Assembly: GCF_904846315.1 (NCBI RefSeq)
Contig: NZ_CAJHAF010000001.1
Coordinates: 2,790,001 to 2,854,000 of the forward strand
Source of the DNA: Psychrobacter jeotgali
Lineage (GTDB): Bacteria > Pseudomonadota > Gammaproteobacteria > Pseudomonadales > Moraxellaceae
DNA length: 64,000 bases
Direction of reading: 5' to 3'
The notes under the pieces are model-generated. The model did not search any database. It saw only the letters and a program-made list of their open reading frames with translations, and had not been told where the DNA came from. The position numbers and the translations under genes were made by a program. Shown in pieces: positions 1-7,166 of this stretch (its first letter is position 1; every line of letters starts with the position of its first letter).

Positions 1-56
1 TGCTCGACTAATTTACCGCCAACACGGCCACTAGCACCTATAACTAAAATTTTCAT
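1..56 (-). CDS. N-terminal fragment of a Rossmann-fold NAD(P)-binding protein
   Basis: Only the first 18 or so codons of this minus-strand gene lie in the window; it runs off the left edge. They read M-K-I-L-V-I-G-A-S-G-R-V-G-G-K-L-V-E. This is a beta strand followed by the glycine-rich GASGxVG turn typical of SDR/NmrA-type nucleotide-sugar epimerase-like or NAD(P)H-binding reductases. The ATG complement is at 54-56. The substrate cannot be told from this fragment. It is divergent from nothing visible and is separated from yaiI by about 240 bp of AT-rich spacer. Confidence 0.6.
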   Translation of the reverse strand, partial: MKILVIGASGRVGGKLVE

Positions 57-299
57 ATTATTTCCTATTATTGTTAATGTATTTTAAGAAGTTAGCAAAA
101 GTTATTCATTTTTAATTTTGATTTATTGCTAATAACTAGGTATACAATAACAAAAAAAGTTGACGCACTCAGTTATGATAAGTGGCTATTAAATTATGTT
201 TGGTTGCAGAATGTAAGGGTTTGCAAGATATAAAAGAGGATAAGCTATAAAAGAAAATAGTGAGCCTTAAATGTTGGCAGATTAACGAATTAACAGATA

Positions 300-749
300 T
301 TAACGAACCAAACGATTAAGGCCATCAGCAAAGGCTTTTTTATCACGATCGCCATAAGGCTTTTGCCCGCTCATCTCTTGGAGTTCTAACACCCCAGTAC
401 CGCGCATGGTGTCCATAAAGTCGCGCATGTTGAGCTTTTGCTTGATGTTATTCTTATCGTAAACCACCCCGCGCGCCGTGAGTACTTTACCGCCTTTATC
501 GAGAATGTCATTAGCTAAAGGAATGTCGCTAGTAATCGCCAAATCGCCGGCTTGAATATTTTCGGCGATATAATCATCGGCTTTATCAAACCCTTGCGGC
601 ACCACGGTCATCACTAATAATGGCGATTTACGTAGTTTAATCGGCTGATTGGCGACGAATATCGCCACCGTCTTGGTACGCTCAGCAGTTTTTATAATCA
701 AGTCTTTGGCGATCAGAGGTACTGAGTCCGCATCTACCCAAATTTGCAT
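300..749 (-). CDS. yaiI: YaiI/YqxD family protein (DUF188, UPF0178)
   Basis: This 149-residue protein opens with the family's hallmark WVDADSVP segment (residues 4-11) and carries the later SDIPLAN and ARG motifs of the DUF188 family, a PIN-like fold of unproven function. The length matches the E. coli homologue (about 150 aa). Its ATG overlaps the purK stop codon by one base (TAATG at 749), so it is probably translated by re-initiation from the purK message. The family assignment is firm. The biochemical role is not established for the family, and the link to purine synthesis here may be purely positional. Confidence 0.88.
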   Translation of the reverse strand: MQIWVDADSVPLIAKDLIIKTAERTKTVAIFVANQPIKLRKSPLLVMTVVPQGFDKADDYIAENIQAGDLAITSDIPLANDILDKGGKVLTARGVVYDKNNIKQKLNMRDFMDTMRGTGVLELQEMSGQKPYGDRDKKAFADGLNRLVR

Positions 750-2140
750 TATTTTTTAGCCTCTTTACGCTCATTATCCGTTTGCTTTTTAGTATTAGCT
801 TTTTGATTATCCATATCTCTGTCTTTTTGAAGTTGCTCAGCTTCAGCGTCGCTAACAGTGGTATCACTAACAATAGCGTCGGTATCAGCAACTTCAACTT
901 TATCATCAGCTTCACTTTGAGCATTGCTATTGGTATTGAGATTCTTTTCCAGACCCACTTTATTGGGTAATACCGCAATCAGCTGATCTAATGCCGTGTC
1001 TAAGTCCGCAACGTCATTAGGCATTAAGGTAATATGGGCGATTTTACGCTCTTCACGTTCCTGTTTATGATAGCTGTGATAATGAGCGCCATCGATAGCG
1101 GCGACAGCACTGATATCAGGATATTGTCCCAATACGTTGACCATAATGGCGGGATGAATATTATCCGTATCCCCCAAAGGCAGGCCTACAACGGCACGGA
1201 TATGGTTCTCAAATTGACTGGTAATGGCGCCCTCAATACTCCAGTGTCCAGAATTATGTACCCGCGGGGCAATCTCATTAGCCAGCAAATAGTCATGTCC
1301 ACGCTCATCTTTACTGACGAATAATTCAAGTGCCATTACGCCGACATAATTTAAATGATTCATCAGGGTAGTCATAGAAGCTTTTGCTTGTGCAAATAAA
1401 TGACTGGTACCTACGGCTGGTGCTTGTGTCTTGGCTAAAATCCCGTGATGATGATGGTTTTCTACCAGATCGTAACAGCGTACGCTGCCATCTTGTCCAC
1501 GGGCGGCTATAATAGAAACTTCACGGCTAAAATGAATAAAGCCTTCTGCAATTAAAGGAGCAGGCGTTGGGGTTAAGCTGCCTTTACCACTAACCGCATC
1601 TTTTAACGCATGCCACGCCTCATTAATATCTTCTTGCTGTTTTATGACGTACTGACCTTTGCCATCATAACCGCCACGACTGGTCTTGAGCACAATAGGT
1701 AGACCCAATTGCTCACAGGCTTGCTTAAGCTCCTTTAGTGAGCTGACCGCCATAAAAGGCACGGTAGCGATATCTAAATCGTTAAATAGCTGTTTTTCTT
1801 TTAAACGGTCTTGAGCGATATCAAGGGCAATGGGGGGCGGAAACATACCTTGCTTGTGCTTATCAGCGGACAGTTTTGCGAGCTTTTCAACCGTTGCAGT
1901 CGGCGTATTTTCAAACTCTAAAGTAAAAACATCCGCCGCCGTAATAAAATCTTCTAATTGCTCGCTACTATAAACTTGTCCATATAGGCTAGCGGGGCAA
2001 TCTGCATTGTTTTCTAGAAACACGCAGCGATAACCAAGGGGTAGCGCTGCCTGTGCCAGCATCATGCCGAGCTGACCACCACCTAAAATACCGATGGTAT
2101 GAATGGTTTGAGTAACGGGATAAGCAGATGCTGTAATCAT
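749..2140 (-). CDS. purK: N5-carboxyaminoimidazole ribonucleotide synthase PurK with a long C-terminal tail
   Basis: PurK is an ATP-grasp enzyme of de novo purine synthesis that makes N5-CAIR from AIR, bicarbonate and ATP. Visible are the N-terminal glycine-rich loop GILGGGQLGMM (17-27), the ATP-binding loop around TSRGGYDGKGQ (about residues 153-163) and the metal/substrate segment NEIAPRVHNSGHW near residue 290. The usual length is about 355-390 aa; this protein has 463. The excess is a hydrophilic tail from about residue 394, rich in Asp, Asn, Ala and Lys and ending in a Lys/Glu run, and is presumably disordered. purE lies 210 bp upstream on the same strand with a terminator-like hairpin between them. 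yaiI follows with a one-base overlap. Confidence 0.95.
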   Translation of the reverse strand: MITASAYPVTQTIHTIGILGGGQLGMMLAQAALPLGYRCVFLENNADCPASLYGQVYSSEQLEDFITAADVFTLEFENTPTATVEKLAKLSADKHKQGMFPPPIALDIAQDRLKEKQLFNDLDIATVPFMAVSSLKELKQACEQLGLPIVLKTSRGGYDGKGQYVIKQQEDINEAWHALKDAVSGKGSLTPTPAPLIAEGFIHFSREVSIIAARGQDGSVRCYDLVENHHHHGILAKTQAPAVGTSHLFAQAKASMTTLMNHLNYVGVMALELFVSKDERGHDYLLANEIAPRVHNSGHWSIEGAITSQFENHIRAVVGLPLGDTDNIHPAIMVNVLGQYPDISAVAAIDGAHYHSYHKQEREERKIAHITLMPNDVADLDTALDQLIAVLPNKVGLEKNLNTNSNAQSEADDKVEVADTDAIVSDTTVSDAEAEQLQKDRDMDNQKANTKKQTDNERKEAKK

Positions 2141-2253
2141 GATGGGCTCTTTGAATCAAAAATGGGTGATTATTAATTTTGGATACTTGTTAATCATTAA
2201 ATAATAGACGATTATCAAAATAATAAATGGTGATCAGTAAATAGAAATAGGAA

Positions 2254-2274
2254 AAGGTGCACTTTATGCACCTT
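2254..2274 (-). terminator. Hairpin after purE
   Basis: Perfect 8-bp arms (AAGGTGCA/TGCACCTT) enclose a 5-nt loop. On the minus strand they are followed by TTTT and pyrimidine-rich sequence. It lies about 80 bp past the purE stop, so it may partly terminate purE transcription and uncouple it from purK. Confidence 0.5.
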
Positions 2275-2350
2275 ATCTCTAGTAAAACCTATTTGAAAAT
2301 AAATATCAAGTCAAGGAAAACGCTATTCATTTTGTGATCAGTTATAAGCG

Positions 2351-2911
2351 TTAAGTATTTATAATACCGGGTGTAGGACTGTTTAAGATAGTCTCAGTTT
2401 GTGCCTGACGAAGGCTATGGAGCTTGGCGGCGATACTTTCGTCATGTAATGCTAGAATTTGAATAGTGAGTAGGGCTGCATTATAAGCACCCGCTGTACC
2501 GATAGCTAAAGTACCTACCGCCACGCCTTTTGGCATCTGGACGATAGATAATAAACTATCCCAGCCGCTCAGCATAGAGGATTTCACAGGGACTCCTAAT
2601 ACCGGTAAAGGAGTTTGGCTGGCACACATACCGGGCAGATGAGCTGCGCCGCCGGCACCAGCGATAATAACCTGCAAGCCTTTATCTTTTGCGCCTTTAG
2701 CATAATCAAATAGACGATCAGGCGTCCGGTGAGCTGAAACTACTTCACACTCAAAAGCGATATCAAAGTCGGCTAATAACTGCGCCGCACTATGCATGGT
2801 CGCCCAATCAGATTGTGAGCCCATAATGATACCGACTTTGGCTTGACCAGCAGGCGAGTCGATAGGGGCAAGTTGCTCAGCAGCGGAGCTAGTATTCGAT
2901 GTGGCGCTCAT
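2351..2911 (-). CDS. purE: N5-carboxyaminoimidazole ribonucleotide mutase PurE
   Basis: PurE rearranges N5-CAIR to CAIR, the step after PurK in purine synthesis. The class I signature is present: [10 protein letters not shown] (about 27-36) for phosphate binding, the catalytic SAHRTPDR segment (about 60-67), and the [12 protein letters not shown] loop (about 84-95). At 186 residues it exceeds the 169-aa E. coli enzyme by a Ser/Ala-rich N-terminal extension of about 20 residues before the core. A GAGGAT ribosome site lies 9 nt upstream of the ATG and supports this start. It is grouped with purK on the same strand. Confidence 0.95.
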   Translation of the reverse strand: MSATSNTSSAAEQLAPIDSPAGQAKVGIIMGSQSDWATMHSAAQLLADFDIAFECEVVSAHRTPDRLFDYAKGAKDKGLQVIIAGAGGAAHLPGMCASQTPLPVLGVPVKSSMLSGWDSLLSIVQMPKGVAVGTLAIGTAGAYNAALLTIQILALHDESIAAKLHSLRQAQTETILNSPTPGIINT

Positions 2912-3008
2912 AGTGCACTATCCTCAAAAGGACCATCATACAAAAATTTGGGGTCAACCGTAAAGCCCCGTTTAACTTTTGTTCTAAAATGCAGTCTCAT
3001 TACTTTGA

Positions 3009-3971
3009 CTAAGCCGTCTGATCGTGACGATATTGGACAAAATTATCAGCCAATAAAGGCAGCGGATTATCAGTATCTAATTGATAGCAAGTCAGATAGC
3101 CACTATCTATGGCGGCCGAATAGTCGGTACAAACCACTTGCAGGCTTAGCGGTTCAGGCTTGCCCGTTAACCAGTAATGACCGACAAACACCGGCTTATC
3201 AGTCTTGATGGCAAAGTTGATATTTTCGGCTAAAGCATCTATCGGGATTTGCGCCAAAGCTGACATCGGCGCGCGCGCAATCTCATGGATAGTACGTGAG
3301 TTTAGGTTATCAAGCCACCAGCGCACCCGCACCCGCGTGCGTTTGGTTCCTTCTTTATCGACCATCACTATGCCGTCTGGTAGTGGCGTTTCTACGCCTT
3401 TGAGCACTCGCTCCAAAGCATCAAAAGGCACGCTATGCTCTTTTGAGGTCACGACCAGTCCTTGCGGCGTCAAGCGGTTATCATCGGTAAGCAGTGGTTG
3501 CAGAATAGCCATGCTATCCACATCCCAGCAAGCATGGACAAAGCAGGCATAATCAGTTTCAAGCCATAATGGAATCTCATAAAGCCGTTTGAGCCAGTAT
3601 TGATGCAGCTCTGAGCCAAAAGGCACTTCTGCCAAAAACGCTTGATGTTGGCGTGTATGAATCTCACTATGTGAGCGCAGATAGCGTTTTTTGCTCTTGG
3701 AGCTATCAGGATCCAGAGTAGCAAAGGCTAGTGCATTGTACTCATGATTGCCCATCACTACATCAGCAACACCGGCGTCAATCATCGCAAACACAATCTC
3801 AAGGGTCGCCAACTGCTGAGGGCCACGATCAATCAAGTCACCAATGAACAAAGCTCGATGATTCGCTGGCGGGACAAAATATTGTCCATTATGGACATAA
3901 CCCAACTGCTCAAGCAGGCCGATAAGCTTGTCAGCATAACCGTGAATATCACCAATAACATCTATAATCAT
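3009..3971 (-). CDS. Calcineurin-like metallophosphoesterase
   Basis: This 320-residue phosphoesterase has the three N-terminal metal-binding motifs in order: GDIHG (7-11), GDLIDRGP (44-51) and GNHE (74-77). Further His ligands are in VHACWD (about residue 165) and VGHYWLTG (about 265). This is the PPP-type arrangement seen in bacterial serine/threonine phosphatases, PrpE-like and diadenosine tetraphosphatase proteins. It has no signal peptide, so it is cytoplasmic. The substrate (phosphoprotein, Ap4A or another nucleotide) cannot be decided from sequence. It stands alone between purE and the rhomboid gene on the same strand. Confidence 0.85.
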   Translation of the reverse strand: MIIDVIGDIHGYADKLIGLLEQLGYVHNGQYFVPPANHRALFIGDLIDRGPQQLATLEIVFAMIDAGVADVVMGNHEYNALAFATLDPDSSKSKKRYLRSHSEIHTRQHQAFLAEVPFGSELHQYWLKRLYEIPLWLETDYACFVHACWDVDSMAILQPLLTDDNRLTPQGLVVTSKEHSVPFDALERVLKGVETPLPDGIVMVDKEGTKRTRVRVRWWLDNLNSRTIHEIARAPMSALAQIPIDALAENINFAIKTDKPVFVGHYWLTGKPEPLSLQVVCTDYSAAIDSGYLTCYQLDTDNPLPLLADNFVQYRHDQTA

Positions 3972-4029
3972 AAAATCTATCTAATCTCAAATAATCAAAG
4001 CTAAAGTTTTTAGGCTAAAAGCTGGTAGC

Positions 4030-4665
4030 TCAAAAGCTTGGCGATAATAGCGCATTAATAAAGTGAGGTAAGACCCGAGGCTCCAAGGCAATAGTTGCTA
4101 CTACACCGAACGCACCGCCCCACAGGTGGGCCATATGGTTGATATTAGAGCCGCCCCGTTTATTCGCATTGATACTATAAACCACATAAGCCACGGCAAA
4201 TAAAATGGCAGGAATCGGAATAACTGCAAACAAATAAATCATATCCCACGGCGCTAGTAAGATAAAGGCGAACAATACCGCCGACACCCCACCGGATGCG
4301 CCCAAACTTAGGTAGCTGGCATTGCCTTTATTTTTCAAATAACTGGGTATCATCGCTACAATAATAGCCAATAAATAAAAGACGATAAAACCATAACCGC
4401 CTAAGAAAGGCTCGTATAATCCTTCAATAGCTCGCCCAAAGAAGTATAAGGTAAACATGTTGAATAGCAAATGCATACTATCGGCGTGAATAAAACCATG
4501 AGTGATAAAACGATACCATTGGCCATCTTCGATAGCTGGTGGGTAGAATATCAACCGATTAAGTACCGCTTTATTTTGCCAAGCTATCAAGCTGACAATA
4601 ACAGTAACTATAATTATAAGCGTAGTATGATTGAACAAAAAAAATATCCTTAGGTTAGGCTTCAT
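4030..4665 (-). CDS. Rhomboid family intramembrane serine protease
   Basis: This is a 211-residue polytopic membrane protein with about six hydrophobic segments and no extra domains, the minimal bacterial rhomboid form. The catalytic dyad is recognisable: Ser124 in GASGG and His180 in AHLWGG. The HxxxN-type segment HLLFNMFTLYFFG (about 65-77) is also present, as in GlpG. Rhomboids cut transmembrane substrates inside the inner membrane; the substrate here is unknown. It lies about 60 bp upstream of, and on the same strand as, the phosphoesterase gene and may be co-transcribed with it. Confidence 0.9.
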   Translation of the reverse strand: MKPNLRIFFLFNHTTLIIIVTVIVSLIAWQNKAVLNRLIFYPPAIEDGQWYRFITHGFIHADSMHLLFNMFTLYFFGRAIEGLYEPFLGGYGFIVFYLLAIIVAMIPSYLKNKGNASYLSLGASGGVSAVLFAFILLAPWDMIYLFAVIPIPAILFAVAYVVYSINANKRGGSNINHMAHLWGGAFGVVATIALEPRVLPHFINALLSPSF

Positions 4666-5240
4666 TAGAACGTATTTTTAAATATTCGATATGCCCTAGT
4701 GGAACCTAAGCATGATAATAGCTACAGTAATTGAGGTCGTTTGTCTGAAAATATCTTCAAAAAAATAAGCAGTTTTGGTACATAGATTGCATAGAATACA
4801 TTATGAATGGCGGCTATTGATAAAAGTAAGCTGGCAGCATCTATAGTTTTAGCCGCTAGCTAAGCTTATTCATAAAGTACCAAACACGCATTATATAGAA
4901 TTTATAATCTTACTGAGACTATATATTAAGCTTAAAGGGTAAGTGTCGGTCAACCCCTTTTACATAGCTATACAAATAAGTCCGAATTTGTCATGAACAT
5001 AACATCGATACTCTATAACTTGTACTTTAAAGTGTTGTTTATACTAATTGAGGCTATGTTTTATGCGCTCAGATAACTGTTTAGATAATCGCTTATATAG
5101 TTCGTTTTACGATTTAGCCACTTCTATAATTTAGCAAAAATTACCACCCAACTGACGATTCATAGCATCTATTTACGATCTATAGTATTTATCCTATGGT
5201 ATTTATCGTTATTTAAAAGTAACGCCAAAAGGCAGCATTC
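4666..5240. other. Gene-free AT-rich spacer with an interrupted inverted repeat
   Basis: I see no credible coding sequence in these 575 bp between the divergent rhomboid gene and the first DUF937-like/OmpA-paralogue gene. Both promoters must lie here. The one structure is a set of nested inverted arms between 4774 and 4884: TTTGGTAC/GTACCAAA, TTATGAAT/ATTCATAA and GCGGCTA/TAGCCGC. The left spacers are longer than the right, so the fold is imperfect. It could be a decayed palindromic repeat or chance in AT-rich DNA. Confidence 0.4.
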
Positions 5241-6830
5241 ATGACTATCCTTGCTCAACTTGAAGATACAGTTACTACTGCCTTACTAGCTCGAATCAAT
5301 CAAGAAAATAGTATCGCCTATATCAGTTTATTGGAGATATTTTATGCTTTGCTGATAGTGCGTCTGCTGTCCTCGGACATTGATATAAAAGCACTACCTG
5401 CTGAAAAGCTAATGGCAGAAGTGCAGATAGGCCAACTAAATAGCGCCCATCCGTTATTTGAGTGTTTATGGCCACTTTCAAGTCAGCGTAGGTTGATGGT
5501 TGCAGAGTTAGCCGCCACTTATCATATAGATGAGAGACAAGTCACTGACTTATTGATTTGGGCTGCACCACTGGCTTATCGTGAGCTTAGAGTATTGTCT
5601 GAGGGTAAGTTTTTGCCTGTATTCTTGCAGCAGCAGCAAGCAGTAGTGCGCCCGTATTTACCAGTTTGGGCGGAGTCAGTAGTTGCTACTGAATCAGCAG
5701 CGCTAATGAGCAGTCAAGACGATAAGCTTAACCCTGACCAATTAATTGAGCAAACTCAAGATACAGCGGTTATAAACCGATTAGAAAATGAGCAAGTATC
5801 GACAAATAAAGATTCGTCAACTTATGAGTCAATAACTAAACCAGAATTATCTGCAGTAGAATTGGATCCAGCATCGATGGCTAATGATGCCTTCTATGAC
5901 AACCCATCAAATAGACAATACTCTAAGCACACTCCTTTAACCCATAAAAATAGACGACTAGGCATAAAAGCACTAGTAGTTTTTAGTACTTTAATGGCCA
6001 TTGCAGGGTTGTGGGTATTGTTCATACAACCCAATAGCATAATAGTTAATGAAGCAGTAGTAGCAGAGTCAACCACTACGTCAGCTGCTGATGTGTTAAC
6101 TCCTATCCAGCTCCTGGTTGGGGTAGACGATAGTGGGAGCCTTTACACTTGTAGCGCAAGTGTGGGAGGTGCTCATTTGCAGAGTGAACTGATGCAAGCG
6201 CTTACTACTAGCTTTGGCGCTCAAGCTAGTATTTGTGAGCTAACGATAAAATCAGGTGTGGCTGAGCATTTAGATGACCTTCGTATTGATATAAATACTT
6301 TATCAAAAATATTTGATTTGCTTAAATCCGTCCCTTTTTCCCGCTTACAGCTGCATGACAATAGCCTTGAATTGCAAGCTCCTGACGAGGCCATGCTAAC
6401 GAATTTATTGATGGAGATGCGAGCAGTGTCTCCAACATTAACCATTACTGTAGAATCCTCTTCATTATCATCAACGAATAAGACTGGCGATAATTATGAA
6501 AACGATACTATAGATAATAGTACTGAAGATAATAGTACTGAAGATAATAATACTGAGGATAATAGCTCTGACAATGAGCTTGGTGGTAGCGAGGGCAGTA
6601 GCTTCAGAGCTAATACCGATATCAGTCCCAATTTAGATTATCAACCCGCAGATGAAGATGACCTCACAGGCAATAATATAGAGCCTGCTCCTTTTACCAG
6701 TGGTAATAGTCAGCGCAGTAGAAACTTAAATAATCAGCCAACGAACGCTATCTCAAGGTCAGAGGTTGAGGACTTAGCGGGGACCATTATTGTGGCAGAG
6801 CAGTTATCTAATGAAAGTCGAGTTGAGTAA
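5241..6830 (+). CDS. Membrane-anchored paralogue of the downstream OmpA-family protein, lacking the OmpA domain
   Basis: This 529-residue protein parallels the next gene segment by segment. It has an N-terminal helical domain (1-145, possibly DUF937-like), a polar linker, one transmembrane helix (about 243-262), and a periplasmic alpha/beta domain (about 290-405). In that domain Cys304 and Cys332 match Cys241 and Cys269 of the neighbour, suggesting a conserved disulfide. Where the neighbour then has a peptidoglycan-binding OmpA domain, this protein has about 120 residues of Asn/Asp/Ser/Glu-rich sequence with a five-residue repeat (D-N-S-T-E). The pair is a tandem duplication in which this copy lost, or never had, the OmpA module. 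The function is unknown; an inner-membrane partner or regulator of the sister protein is a guess. Confidence 0.75.
   Translation: MTILAQLEDTVTTALLARINQENSIAYISLLEIFYALLIVRLLSSDIDIKALPAEKLMAEVQIGQLNSAHPLFECLWPLSSQRRLMVAELAATYHIDERQVTDLLIWAAPLAYRELRVLSEGKFLPVFLQQQQAVVRPYLPVWAESVVATESAALMSSQDDKLNPDQLIEQTQDTAVINRLENEQVSTNKDSSTYESITKPELSAVELDPASMANDAFYDNPSNRQYSKHTPLTHKNRRLGIKALVVFSTLMAIAGLWVLFIQPNSIIVNEAVVAESTTTSAADVLTPIQLLVGVDDSGSLYTCSASVGGAHLQSELMQALTTSFGAQASICELTIKSGVAEHLDDLRIDINTLSKIFDLLKSVPFSRLQLHDNSLELQAPDEAMLTNLLMEMRAVSPTLTITVESSSLSSTNKTGDNYENDTIDNSTEDNSTEDNNTEDNSSDNELGGSEGSSFRANTDISPNLDYQPADEDDLTGNNIEPAPFTSGNSQRSRNLNNQPTNAISRSEVEDLAGTIIVAEQLSNESRVE
6513..6572 (+). repeat. Four tandem 15-bp units inside the OmpA-less paralogue
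   Basis: The unit GATAATAGTACTGAA occurs twice exactly and twice with one to three changes, in frame, and codes for repeated Asp-Asn-Ser-Thr-Glu. Such in-frame repeats can vary in number by slippage without breaking the reading frame. Confidence 0.9.
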
Positions 6831-7166
6831 AATAGTAAATTTTAAGGCTCTAATTGCTCATAGAGCTTCATCTACTTATAGGATTTTTAAGGTATAAGGA
6901 GATTCTAGCTACTGTATGCTCACTATAGTTACGTGTCCTCACTGAAAAATTACCTATTGTATCATTTGTACAACAGCCCATTTATTGTGAACAAGGGGTT
7001 ATCATCCTATCATTATATTTATAGTGAGATTGAGATTTACTTAATTGGAAATTAATAAAAACTTTGCTATAGCTGCTATGAACTAGTTAAAGCTACATAC
7101 TTTAGAGGCATGCAAGGTAAAACTCTCAAAAGATATAAAACAATGATAATTGGAGGATGAAATATT
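6831..7166 (+). other. Spacer upstream of the OmpA-family gene
   Basis: There is no coding sequence in these 336 bp. They separate the two paralogues, so the second gene probably has its own promoter. A candidate sits at 6985-7013. A clear GGAGG-type ribosome site (TGGAGGATG) lies about 10 nt before the ATG at 7167. Confidence 0.5.
6985..7013 (+). promoter_or_regulatory. Candidate sigma-70 promoter for the OmpA-family gene
   Basis: TTGTGA and TATCAT are separated by exactly 17 bp, about 150 bp upstream of the ATG. Both hexamers differ from consensus at two positions, and the surrounding DNA is AT-rich, so chance matches are possible. Confidence 0.3.

Noticed and set aside
2843..3208. 121-codon plus-strand frame across the purE start and the phosphatase end
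   Set aside because: It overlaps two well-supported genes on the other strand and has no recognisable motif.
6513..6572. CRISPR-like array
   Set aside because: The 15-bp units are directly adjacent without spacers and lie in frame within a coding region.
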